A DNA stretch of 64,000 bases from Brooklawnia cerclae (GTDB taxonomy: Bacteria > Actinomycetota > Actinomycetes > Propionibacteriales > Propionibacteriaceae). Positions within the stretch are counted from its first letter, which is position 1. Every line of letters starts with the position of its first letter. Under the pieces are notes generated by a model, which saw nothing but the letters and a program-made list of their open reading frames with translations, was not told the DNA's origin and did not search any database. The stretch spans positions 682,001-746,000 of the forward strand of contig NZ_JAAMOZ010000001.1 of the NCBI RefSeq assembly GCF_011758645.1, in the 5' to 3' direction. Of this stretch, positions 9,292-17,327 are shown in pieces. Made by a program: the position numbers and the translations under genes.

Positions 9292-9330
9292 GTGTTCACC
9301 TAGCGAAACCTCTGTGTTCGCCTACGCAAC
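9292..9330. promoter_or_regulatory. Candidate operator: tandem repeats upstream of the SMP-30/sugar ABC operon
   Basis: Two near-identical 17-18-bp units of the form GTGTTCRCCTA..R.AAC begin at 9292 and 9314, 22 bp (two helical turns) apart. They lie 30-70 bp upstream of the SMP-30 start. Each unit is partly palindromic (GTTC...GAAAC). This layout suits a dimeric sugar-responsive repressor bound twice, but no regulator gene is adjacent. Confidence 0.45.
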
Positions 9331-9421
9331 ATACTCTGTGATAGATCCTGGAGGCAACTCTTCTGACGTGGAAATGTGTGAGAATTGCGCACGTAGCGAC
9401 CGCCGGATTCTTGGGGGCGTC

Positions 9422-9772
9422 ATGACCGTCATGGACGACTACATCGCCCGTCATGAGGGCGCGAAGGCCGGGCTCATGCGAGAGCTGGCCGATCTGGTCC
9501 GGGCACTCGTGCCCGACGCGGGGGAGAAGATCTCCTATGGCATGCCGACCTTCACCCTGAACGGTTATCTGGTGGCCTTCGGGGCGTTCGCGAAACACAT
9601 CGGGCTCTATCCGGGCTCCGAGGGCGTCGCAGTGGTGGCCGACGAACTCGACAGGCTGGGGCTCAAGCACGCCAAGGGCACCGTGCAGTTCCCGCTGGAC
9701 CACCCGCTGCCGAGGGATCTCGTGACGAGGATCGTCGAGTTCCGCGTCACGCAGCAGCGCGCGAAGAGGTAG
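9422..9772 (+). CDS. DUF1801 (YdhG-like) domain protein
   Basis: A 116-aa protein of the DUF1801/YdhG family. The N-terminal helix MDDYIARHEGAKAGLMRELADLVRALVPDAGEKISYGMPTF is typical, with the conserved ISYGMP turn and the later GLYPGSEGV and KGTVQFPLDHPLP segments. Relatives include the Bacillus frataxin-like iron chaperone, but most members are uncharacterised, so no iron role is claimed. The ATG at 9422 was chosen because the conserved domain starts there; 9431 is an alternative. It is a single gene divergent from the SMP-30 operon, and it ends just before the palindromic repeat at 9791-9905. Confidence 0.8.
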   Translation: MTVMDDYIARHEGAKAGLMRELADLVRALVPDAGEKISYGMPTFTLNGYLVAFGAFAKHIGLYPGSEGVAVVADELDRLGLKHAKGTVQFPLDHPLPRDLVTRIVEFRVTQQRAKR

Positions 9773-9790
9773 GCGCTCGGCGGCTTCAGT

Positions 9791-9905
9791 TAGGGAAACG
9801 CTGATCAATGATCCCTGAGCCTGTCGAAGGGTCGCGGAACTGTCGTCCGGAAGCGGGCTTCGACAGGCTCAGCCAGCGTTGCTCGCATTGATCAGCGTTT
9901 CCTTA
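9791..9905. repeat. MITE-like nested palindrome
   Basis: A 115-bp element bounded by 20-bp terminal inverted repeats (9791-9810 and 9886-9905) that differ at one position. The outermost base pairs are TA, consistent with insertion at a TA dinucleotide. Inside is a second inverted pair of 14 bases, TGAGCCTGTCGAAG (9816-9829) and its complement (9858-9871). It contains no open frame. It sits between two convergent genes and could also act as a terminator. The structure suggests a miniature inverted-repeat element mobilised in trans; the parent transposase family cannot be decided here. Confidence 0.65.
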
Positions 9906-9916
9906 GCGGGAGCTGA

Positions 9917-10837
9917 TCAGCCGAGGTACGCGTCCGCCAGCAATCGGGCGATGACCCAGTCCTGCATGGCGATGCCCACCGACTTGAAGACCGTGCGCGG
10001 AGCACGGGTCGACGGGGCGGATCGCAGTGCGGAGCCCAGCTCGACGAGGTCGTCGACCGCCAGAGCTCCCGCCCGCAGTGCGTGGATGATCTCGCCCGAC
10101 TCCTCCAGGATCGCCCCGATCTCGTCGACGACGATGAAGCTGTCGGCGAGTAGTTCGTCCGGGAGCTCCCGCATCGTGGGGCGGTAGGCTCCGATGGCAT
10201 TGACATGCACGCGTCGGGGCAGCGCGGAGGCAGGGAACAGCGGTTCGGACGTGTTGGTGGCGCAGCAGACCACGTCGGCATCCGCCACGGCCTCGACGGG
10301 ATCGGTCGTGATGCGGACGTCGATGCCCGACAGCTCGGGACCGAGTGCTTCCAGGAACCTCCGGGCGCGGCCAGGATCGGTGTTCACCACCGTCAGCCGG
10401 TGGATCGGCCGGACGGCCCGGACGGCACGTACCTGGTCGGCGGCCTGCCCGCCGACACCGAACAATGTCAGACGGCTCGCGTCCGGCACGGCCAGCAGAT
10501 CGGTCGCCACTCCCACTGCCGCGCCCGTGCGCAACGCGGTGACCACGCCCGCTGGGGCGACCAGGTGGTCGGCGCGGGCGGCCTCGCTCCACACCACGGT
10601 GCCCGAGATGGCAGGCACGCGAGAGAAGTTCAGGCTCAGCGTCTTCACCATCGCAGTCGCGCTGGGGCGATGATGCGCGGACATCACGAGGAACTGTCCG
10701 TCCCGCAGCACTGTTCGCACCGGCATCTCGAACTCACCCGCGGCCAGGCCTACGAAGCCGCGCCGTATCGCGTCGATGGCGGCGGGCATGCTCACAGCCT
10801 GCCGCACATCGTCCTCGTCGAGGGTGATGGTGGTCAT
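9917..10837 (-). CDS. Ornithine cyclodeaminase/mu-crystallin family protein
   Basis: A 306-aa member of the ornithine cyclodeaminase/mu-crystallin family, NAD(P)-dependent enzymes that act on amino acids or imines (ornithine to proline, alanine or ketimine reduction, 2,3-diaminopropionate synthesis). The N-terminal DEDDVRQAVSMPAAIDAIRRGF and the Rossmann motif GVGGQAADQVRAVRAV (near residue 128) are clear, as is VHVNAIGAYRPTMRELPDELL, which carries a conserved Asp of the family. The gene is monocistronic, with tRNA-Leu 31 bp upstream on the same strand. Which reaction it performs cannot be told from sequence. Confidence 0.85.
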   Translation of the reverse strand: MTTITLDEDDVRQAVSMPAAIDAIRRGFVGLAAGEFEMPVRTVLRDGQFLVMSAHHRPSATAMVKTLSLNFSRVPAISGTVVWSEAARADHLVAPAGVVTALRTGAAVGVATDLLAVPDASRLTLFGVGGQAADQVRAVRAVRPIHRLTVVNTDPGRARRFLEALGPELSGIDVRITTDPVEAVADADVVCCATNTSEPLFPASALPRRVHVNAIGAYRPTMRELPDELLADSFIVVDEIGAILEESGEIIHALRAGALAVDDLVELGSALRSAPSTRAPRTVFKSVGIAMQDWVIARLLADAYLG

Positions 10838-10868
10838 GGCTGTGTTCCTGTGATCTCGATCGGGCTTG

Positions 10869-10950
10869 TGCGGGAGAAGGGACTCGAACCCTCACGCCTT
10901 TCGGCACAGGAACCTAAATCCTGCGTGTCTACCAGTTCCACCACTCCCGC
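10869..10950 (-). tRNA. tRNA-Leu (anticodon UAG)
   Basis: An 82-nt class II tRNA on the minus strand. The acceptor stem is GCGGGAG paired with CTCCCGC, with discriminator A at 10869. The anticodon stem is CAGGA/TCCTG around the seven-base loop TTTAGGT, giving anticodon TAG (reads CUA). The long variable arm and the GGTTCGAGTCC T-arm are present. The 3' CCA is not encoded. Confidence 0.95.
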
Positions 10951-11030
10951 GCTGCCGTGACGGCGGGCACCAGTGTAGGGCATGGTCCCCTATGAGCCAC
11001 GGGGCGACAGGGCGGGACGGGTCACCGCCG

Positions 11031-11516
11031 TCAGATGTGAAGCAGCCCGAGGTCGCGGCGCAGGCGGTCGACGTGCCCGGTGGCGCGCACGTTGTACTGT
11101 GCCAACTCGATCGTGCCGACTCCCTGCTCGTCCACATCGACCAGGAACGTGGAACGCAGCACGCCGTCGACGGGCTTGCCGTAGAGCACCTTGGTGCCCC
11201 AAGCGCCGTAGGCGCTGATGACCTGGCGGTTCTCGTCCGACAACAGGGTGACCTTGAGATCTTTGCGGGTGCGGAACTTCTGGATCTTGTCGGGGGAGTC
11301 CGGGGAGATGCCGACGACGTCGATCCCGGCCTCCAGGAAGTCGTCGCGAGCCTGAGTGAAATCGATCGCCTCGGTGGTGCAGCCCGGCGTCATCGCTGCG
11401 GGGTAGAAGTAGACGACCACCTTTCGTCCCTTGAAATCGGACAGTGAGATGTCGCGTCCCTCGGCGTCCGGAAGGGTGAATGGCGGTGCCGCGTCGCCTG
11501 CTGCCAGTTGCGTCAT
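11031..11516 (-). CDS. bcp: Thioredoxin-dependent thiol peroxidase, Bcp/PrxQ family
   Basis: A 161-aa peroxiredoxin of the Bcp/PrxQ type that reduces peroxides in the cytoplasm. The thioredoxin fold shows PPFTLPDAEGRDISLSDF near the N-terminus. The peroxidatic cysteine is in MTPGCTTEA (about Cys45), where the preceding Pro and Thr form the active-site loop. Many Bcp proteins have a resolving cysteine five residues later (CxxxxC); here that position is not cysteine, so a one-Cys mechanism with an external thiol is likely. The start is at 11516; a longer open frame exists upstream but conservation begins here. Confidence 0.9.
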   Translation of the reverse strand: MTQLAAGDAAPPFTLPDAEGRDISLSDFKGRKVVVYFYPAAMTPGCTTEAIDFTQARDDFLEAGIDVVGISPDSPDKIQKFRTRKDLKVTLLSDENRQVISAYGAWGTKVLYGKPVDGVLRSTFLVDVDEQGVGTIELAQYNVRATGHVDRLRRDLGLLHI

Positions 11517-11611
11517 GGCCCAACCATAGGCCATGGGTATGACGGGTGCACCGACTCGCTCGCGGGCATTAGGCTTGGGACACTGACTGTCGAGACTGGG
11601 TGGAGGACAAC

Positions 11612-11950
11612 GTGGCTTCCAGGCAACGCACACCGGAGCAGATCCGAGCCGACATCGCCGCGACACGGCACACGATCTCGACGGGGGTCGAGGGGCTCGT
11701 ATCCGAGGTCCATCCCACCACGCTCAAGAACCGGGCCGTCGACGATGTCAAGCAGACCATCAAGCAGACCTTCGACGACACCAGGAAGGTGATCTTCGAC
11801 ACCGTGGACGAGACGAGGAACTGGTTCGTGGACTCCGGTGGTGTCCGCTGGAACAACGTCGGCACCGTCGCCCTGGTCGTGGGCGGGGCCGCCGCCGTGT
11901 TCGGTGCCTTCGCGGGTGCGGGCGCGCTGATCCGCAGGGCGACGAAGTGA
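11612..11950 (+). CDS. DUF3618 membrane-anchored small protein
   Basis: A 112-aa protein with the actinobacterial DUF3618 start (TPEQIRADIAATRHTIS). An amphipathic, charged helical middle containing DDVKQTIKQTFDDTRKVI follows, and then one hydrophobic segment near the C-terminus (VALVVGGAAAVFGAFAGAGAL) closed by Arg-Arg-Ala-Thr-Lys. It is probably a single-pass membrane protein with a cytoplasmic coiled coil. The GTG at 11612 follows GGTGGAGG at good spacing; a GTG at 11600 is possible. The stop overlaps the GroES-like gene, so the two are co-translated. Function is unknown. Confidence 0.78.
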   Translation: MASRQRTPEQIRADIAATRHTISTGVEGLVSEVHPTTLKNRAVDDVKQTIKQTFDDTRKVIFDTVDETRNWFVDSGGVRWNNVGTVALVVGGAAAVFGAFAGAGALIRRATK

Positions 11951-12375
11951 GTCGTGCGGACGCCGACGCTCCGGAGTCGCCGCAACCCGAGGAGGATGCG
12001 GACGTAGACGCCGCCGAGGTGGCATTCGACGAGCCGACCGGCGGGGCCGGTGAGTCCCAGGCCGCGTTGCCGATCCGCATGCTTCACGACCGCGTCCTCG
12101 TCGATCCGGACGACGAGCAGGGTGAGCGCCGAAGTTCCGGTGGCATCCTGATCCCCGCCACCGTGCAGATGGGACGCAAGCTCGCCTGGGCGAAGGTCGT
12201 CGCCATCGGATCGAACGTCCGGTCGGTGAGGCTGGGCGACCGCGTCCTGTTCGATCCGCAGGAGCGGGCGGAGGTCGAACTGCGCAACAAGACCTATCTG
12301 CTGCTCAGGGAACGCGACCTGCACGCGGTCGCGGCAGAGCGTCTTCAGGACTCCGGCACAGGCCTGTATCTGTGA
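11947..12375 (+). CDS. GroES-like co-chaperonin family protein
   Basis: A 142-aa GroES-family protein. An acidic, probably disordered N-terminal extension of about 40 residues precedes the Cpn10 fold: LPIRMLHDRVLVDPD, the mobile-loop region ERRSSGGILIPATVQM, AKVVAIGSNVRSVRLGDRVLF and a C-terminal strand KTYLLLRERDLHAV. Normal GroES is about 97 aa, so the acidic extension and divergent loop mark this as a paralogue rather than the main GroES. The GTG start overlaps the DUF3618 stop. Whether it caps GroEL is unknown. Confidence 0.8.
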   Translation: MSRADADAPESPQPEEDADVDAAEVAFDEPTGGAGESQAALPIRMLHDRVLVDPDDEQGERRSSGGILIPATVQMGRKLAWAKVVAIGSNVRSVRLGDRVLFDPQERAEVELRNKTYLLLRERDLHAVAAERLQDSGTGLYL

Positions 12376-12450
12376 GGCGTGCCCATCGGCGCGGGGCATC
12401 GTGATGATTTCGTCTTTTCCCGGCCCCTGCGCTAAAGTAAATCGTCGCGC

Positions 12451-12985
<535 letters not shown>

Positions 12986-12994
12986 GACCGAACC

Positions 12995-13942
12995 CTAGTC
13001 GCGGGTCTTGGCCATGGTGTTCGCCGAGGAGGAACCGCCCTGGCCGAAGCCGTGGTAGCCGGCCCTCCCGGCGGCAAGCGCTCTGGTGGACGAGCCGTCC
13101 GGGACGTGTGTGACGAGCCGGTCGACGTCGAACCAGTCGAAGAACGCGTCTGCCAGATCGAAGATCTCGGACACACGGACGAGGTCCTCGTAGTCGGGCG
13201 GAAGACCGAGGCGCAGCAGCGCCCACCGGAGGTCGCTGTGGTGATCGGCGGGATGGGCGGACACCTCGATGATTCCGATGGCTCTTCCGGACGACCTGTC
13301 GACCACCGCGAAGTCGACGCATCCGTGCTCGGTTCCCTCAGCCAGCCAGGAGGCGATGGTCGCCCGCATCTGCTCGGCTGTCGTGCAGGGCGGGCCGGAG
13401 GCGCGGTCGGGTGATCCGGGCACCGCCGTGATCGCCGAGTCGATGTGGTACGTCAGCAGATCGTCGGCGTCCTGCAACCGCACCAGCCGGAAGCGAAAAT
13501 GCTCCGACTCCAGGACGGGAGGGGTGGCCACGGGGTTCACGTGGGCAGGGGCGAGCGTCGCGGACGTCAGCAGGCGTAGCCAGGAGTGATCCGACTGCGC
13601 AACCAGGCAGAACTCGTTGGCCTCGGGGTCGTGCATCACCACGAACCCGCTGTCGTCGTCCTCGTGATAGTCGCTGATGCGGCGGCCGCCGAGAGCTTCG
13701 GCGCGGTCGACCGCCTCGCGCAGGTCGTCGACCTCGATGTCGAGGTGCAACCGATTCTTCGGGGACCCCTTCGGCTCCGGCACCACCTGGAAGTACAGCT
13801 TGACGGCCCCGGCGTCCACGACACCTCCCAGGCCCGGGCGGAAGCCCCACGGACGATCCAGCAGGTTCCCCCAGAACGAGGCCGTTCCGGCCGCGTCGGA
13901 GCAGTCGAAGGTGACTTCTTGAATCGTGGGTCTGACAGCCAT
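12995..13942 (-). CDS. VOC (glyoxalase-like) - GNAT-like acetyltransferase fusion
   Basis: A 315-aa two-domain protein. Residues 1-125 form a vicinal-oxygen-chelate domain: TIQEVTFDCSDAAGTASFWGNLLDRPWG, then RLHLDIEVDDLREAVDRAEALGG and HDPEANEFCLV. Both conserved halves of a Glyoxalase_6-type domain are present. Residues 150-305 resemble a GNAT acyltransferase: FRFRLVRLQDADDLLTYH at its start, DFAVVDRSSGRAIGIIEVSAH as the beta4-like strand, and SSTRALAAGRAGYHGFGQ near the acetyl-CoA end. Such pairs are often resistance or detoxification modules, but no substrate is inferred. The gene lies 9 bp upstream of the YjbR frame on the same strand, so the two are probably co-transcribed. Confidence 0.72.
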   Translation of the reverse strand: MAVRPTIQEVTFDCSDAAGTASFWGNLLDRPWGFRPGLGGVVDAGAVKLYFQVVPEPKGSPKNRLHLDIEVDDLREAVDRAEALGGRRISDYHEDDDSGFVVMHDPEANEFCLVAQSDHSWLRLLTSATLAPAHVNPVATPPVLESEHFRFRLVRLQDADDLLTYHIDSAITAVPGSPDRASGPPCTTAEQMRATIASWLAEGTEHGCVDFAVVDRSSGRAIGIIEVSAHPADHHSDLRWALLRLGLPPDYEDLVRVSEIFDLADAFFDWFDVDRLVTHVPDGSSTRALAAGRAGYHGFGQGGSSSANTMAKTRD

Positions 13943-14127
13943 GACGACATCCTGGCAGAGCCGTCCGACATTGTTGGGCGCGCCTCAGCGACCCGATTCC
14001 TCGCCGGCGAAGCAGGCGGGGAAGACCTCTGATCATCGGCAATCCGCTGCTGGTGAGCCTCCGGCCTGATTGAATCGTCCAGTCAGCACCACAACCGCAG
14101 TGGTCGTCCGCCGAGGGGGAGGCCGTC

Positions 14128-15117
14128 ATGACGACTGAGCAGAGCAGGACTCGCGCTCGCGAGCGTCACGCGCGCCCGCATGTCGAACTGGCTCCGACGG
14201 GGCTCGTCCGGCCCCTCGCCGACCACAGCGTTCAGCCACCGAGTTCGCCGAACCTGTCACCGAGCGCACTGCTCGTCCAGACGGTGGAGCAGCCGTCGGC
14301 CGCTCCCATGCGGCGCATCGACCCCTTCGACCTCGTGTTCCCGGGGATGAACTCGCTGGGCGCCGTCCTCGCGTTGAGCGCGGCGCTGGTCGCCGTGATC
14401 GCCGGGCCCGGTGCCGAGATCACCACCGGCATGTTCGGATCGGGCGCGGGACTGCTCTCGACCGGGCCCGAGGCCTTCTTGATCTGGTGGGCGGTCAGCG
14501 CGGGGCTGGTCGCCTTCCTCGTGTGGCAGTGGATCCCGGCCCACTGGGCATCGCCGCGGCTCATCCTGCTCACCCGGCCTTCGGTCGTGGCGGGTCTGGC
14601 ATTGCTCGCGTGGGTGATCCTCGGCCGCGAGGGCCATGTGGTCGGGGCCGTGACGTGCCTGTCCATGGCGATCGGCGCCTTGTGCGTGCTCGTCTGGCGC
14701 CTCGCCCGGAACCCTGCGTCCACAGTGCTCGAACGATTCGCGACGGACGTGGGGTGGGGGCTCCTGCTCGGCTGGAGCTGTGTCGAACTGCTCATGTCGG
14801 TCGGTGTGGTGGTGGACGCGTTCAGCCTCGTCGAGGACGATCAGGCGCTCCTGGTGGCGCTCGGCGCGTTCTGTGTGTTCATCGCCGGCAGCCTGGGCCT
14901 GGCTGGAAAGCTGTATCGCCAGTACTGCGTCGGGTTGGCGGTGCTGTGGGGGTTCGGCTGGATCGGCCACGAGCGGTTGCTCGGGTTGCCCCGCGACTAC
15001 CTGCTGGGCGGCGTCGCCGTCTTCGGGGTGTTCATCATCCTCGCAGCCTTCTACGCGTCAGGACGCCGGGTGCGGCACCGTGTCGCAGGTCTGGGCGGAC
15101 GACCGCCCGCGTCCTAG
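14128..15117 (+). CDS. Multi-pass membrane protein of unknown function
   Basis: A 329-aa protein not assigned to a family. A hydrophilic, Arg-rich N-terminus of about 65 residues (ARERHARPHVELAPTG) is followed by roughly eight hydrophobic segments, including NSLGAVLALSAALVAVIAGPG, FLIWWAVSAGLVAFLVWQWI and LLGGVAVFGVFIILAAFY, and a short basic C-terminus (RRVRHRVAGLGGR). No catalytic motif or transporter signature was recognised. It faces the gatD-murT operon across a 12-bp convergent gap. The start follows GAGGGGGAGG. Probably an inner-membrane protein of actinobacteria; nothing more can be supported. Confidence 0.7.
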   Translation: MTTEQSRTRARERHARPHVELAPTGLVRPLADHSVQPPSSPNLSPSALLVQTVEQPSAAPMRRIDPFDLVFPGMNSLGAVLALSAALVAVIAGPGAEITTGMFGSGAGLLSTGPEAFLIWWAVSAGLVAFLVWQWIPAHWASPRLILLTRPSVVAGLALLAWVILGREGHVVGAVTCLSMAIGALCVLVWRLARNPASTVLERFATDVGWGLLLGWSCVELLMSVGVVVDAFSLVEDDQALLVALGAFCVFIAGSLGLAGKLYRQYCVGLAVLWGFGWIGHERLLGLPRDYLLGGVAVFGVFIILAAFYASGRRVRHRVAGLGGRPPAS

Positions 15118-15129
15118 CGGGTGCCGTCC

Positions 15130-15879
15130 TCAGCGGGTCTGTTCGGCGCGGTTCCTCGTCGTCCGGACGATGCGGATCCGCTCCTGGCGCAGTCGTTCGT
15201 GCTCCGCGTTCAACTCCGGCCGATCGATGGGCTCCAGTTTCGTCCCCAGCGCGAGTTCCAGCAGATGGTCGGCGAGCGCCGGGTTGCGGGGGAGGATCGG
15301 GCCGTGCGGATACAGGCCGATGACACGGTCCTGCACCGCCCCGTCGTGCCCGTCGGTGCCGTTGCCCACCCCGACCTCGACCGAGGCGAACGGGGTGGCG
15401 TCCGAACCGAGCGAGGTGAAACCCCCGTGGTTCTCGAAGCCGGTGATGAGGTCCTCGGTGCCGTCGGGACGCGTCCAGTGTGTGAGTATCTCACCGACCG
15501 CCCGCTCGGAGCCACGGCGGGTCTCCACGTCGAGGAGCCCGAGCCCGCCGAACACCTCGTCGTTGTCGCCCACGGTGAAGCTGTGCCCGCACAGCTGATA
15601 GCCCGCGCACACGGCGAACAGGACGCCGCCGGCGTCCAATCCCCGGTGCAGACCGCCGTCGGCCTCGAGAGCCTTCACGGCCGCGATCTGGGCGAGGTCC
15701 TCGCCGCCGCCGAGCAGGTAGATCAGGCCGTCGTCCGGCACCGGTTCGCCGGGCTCGACGTTGACCACCTCTGCGTCCAGATCACGCCACTGGAGTCGCT
15801 TGGCGAGCACCATCCCGTTGCCGCGGTCGCCGTAGATGCCGAGCAGTGATTGATAGACGACGACGATCTTGTGGCTCAC
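15130..15879 (-). CDS. gatD: Lipid II isoglutaminyl synthase, glutamine amidotransferase subunit GatD
   Basis: A 249-aa CobB/CobQ-type class I glutamine amidotransferase. With MurT it amidates the alpha-carboxyl of D-Glu in peptidoglycan lipid II, using ammonia released from glutamine. The catalytic cysteine is in FAVCAGYQLCG (about Cys91), the oxyanion region is YLLGGGEDLAQ near residue 54, and the catalytic His is probably in LYPHGPILPRNP. The GTG start at 15879 (VSHKIVVVYQS) overlaps the murT stop by four bases, which decides it over a start nine codons upstream. The arrangement murT-gatD is the standard operon in actinobacteria and firmicutes. Confidence 0.92.
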   Translation of the reverse strand: MSHKIVVVYQSLLGIYGDRGNGMVLAKRLQWRDLDAEVVNVEPGEPVPDDGLIYLLGGGEDLAQIAAVKALEADGGLHRGLDAGGVLFAVCAGYQLCGHSFTVGDNDEVFGGLGLLDVETRRGSERAVGEILTHWTRPDGTEDLITGFENHGGFTSLGSDATPFASVEVGVGNGTDGHDGAVQDRVIGLYPHGPILPRNPALADHLLELALGTKLEPIDRPELNAEHERLRQERIRIVRTTRNRAEQTR

Positions 15880-17171
15880 TTGAGCTCCACCCCTCCCATG
15901 CGGCACAGCCGCAGGAACGCCGAGTAGGTCGACAGCACGTCGACGGTGCTGTCGAAAGGTCCCTTCAAGGCCTCCGCCATGTCGGGGATCACCTCATGAT
16001 CGACCTCGGCGTAGCTGAGCCGCACCGCGAGGTCGCTCGCCCGCGGCCCGGTGGCGATCACGCGCCGACCGCGCAATCGCTCGTACTCGACGTCCCACAT
16101 CCAGCTGACGTCGGTGCCGTCCGCGATGGCCGAGTCGACCGCGAGCACCACGGGATCGGATTCCATGACGAGCAGCGATTCGGCCCAGCCGGCGGGGTTC
16201 TTCGCCAGGACGAGGCGTGCCTTCGTCGGACGAGCGCCCGCGGACGCGTACGTGCCGATCGCGAACCTGCCGGCAGGAGCCTCGACCGTGCGCATGCCGT
16301 GCAGGGCGACCGGCTCGTAGACGCCCATCTCGACCGCTGCGGCCAGGGCACATACGGCGTTGCCACGATTGAACCGGCCCGGCACCTTCAAGCCGAGTTC
16401 CTGGCGCTCGCCGTCGGCTCGGACGACGTCGCCGCCGTCGACCCGGTAGTCGGGGGGCATCTCGGTGAGTTCGCAGCCCGGGCAGTCCCAGTTCTGGTCG
16501 GCGTCGTGGGTGAGTACCGCACCGCAGTTGGGACACAGGGCGGCGTCCTGCGCCCAGCCTGTGCCCATGTCGATCCACACGGCGCGGTGCGCGGCGGACG
16601 CGGCCCACACCACCAGGGGGTCCTTCGTGTTCGCCACGACCACCGGCCCCTGGTCGCCGGCCGCCAGCAGGGCCTCCCGCCACTTGCGACCGAGAGCGTT
16701 GATCTCGTGATGCCGGTCGAGCTGGTCGCGACTGAAGTTCAGCATGATGAGCACCTCGGGGTGCCCGTAACGAATCATGTCGGGGACGACCTGCTCGTCC
16801 ACCTCGAGGATCGCGATCGGTGCCTTCGGGCGCGTCGACAACGCCGAGACGACTCCCTCGCGCAGGTTCGCCCCGTCGGGGTTGGTGACGACGTCACGCG
16901 GATCGTGCACGGATTCGCGCAGGGCCGCGGTGAGCAGATGCGTCGTGGTGGTCTTGCCGTTCGTCCCCGACACGACGCCGATGCGCTTGCCGGCCAGCAG
17001 GCGCCGGAACAAGCCCGGGTCGATCTTCATCATGATCGCGCCCTTGATGGACGCACCGGTGCCGCGCCCGGTCACGCGGGAGGCGAACGCCGCGGCATTG
17101 CCCAGGCCGAAGGCGAGTGCCTGGCGGGCCAGAGTCAGCGGTTGGGGAGTTTGTGAAACGGCTGGAGCCAC
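15876..17171 (-). CDS. murT: Lipid II isoglutaminyl synthase, Mur ligase-like subunit MurT
   Basis: A Mur-ligase-family protein (431 aa from the GTG at 17171) that forms the MurT-GatD complex and activates the D-Glu carboxylate of lipid II with ATP. The P-loop is VVSGTNGKTTTTHLL (about residues 69-80). A four-cysteine zinc-ribbon insertion (CPNC...CPGC, near 200-225) is characteristic of MurT and absent from MurC-F. The C-terminal DUF1727 domain begins near NPAGWAESL. The start is uncertain: the frame stays open to 17249, but those residues are not Mur-like. murT precedes gatD with a four-base overlap. Confidence 0.9.
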   Translation of the reverse strand: MAPAVSQTPQPLTLARQALAFGLGNAAAFASRVTGRGTGASIKGAIMMKIDPGLFRRLLAGKRIGVVSGTNGKTTTTHLLTAALRESVHDPRDVVTNPDGANLREGVVSALSTRPKAPIAILEVDEQVVPDMIRYGHPEVLIMLNFSRDQLDRHHEINALGRKWREALLAAGDQGPVVVANTKDPLVVWAASAAHRAVWIDMGTGWAQDAALCPNCGAVLTHDADQNWDCPGCELTEMPPDYRVDGGDVVRADGERQELGLKVPGRFNRGNAVCALAAAVEMGVYEPVALHGMRTVEAPAGRFAIGTYASAGARPTKARLVLAKNPAGWAESLLVMESDPVVLAVDSAIADGTDVSWMWDVEYERLRGRRVIATGPRASDLAVRLSYAEVDHEVIPDMAEALKGPFDSTVDVLSTYSAFLRLCRMGGVELK

Positions 17172-17327
17172 CAGGCCATTGTGGCAGACCTTGGAAGTGG
17201 GGACGGGGGCGTGACACTGGGGCATGTCGCGATGGAGAGCAGAACGCACGATAGTGGCAGTCTGCGCTTCGCAGGGTCCCTGGCCATGTCTGTCTGCAGC
17301 GGCGCAGTGGGGAGCCGTGGTCGGCCG

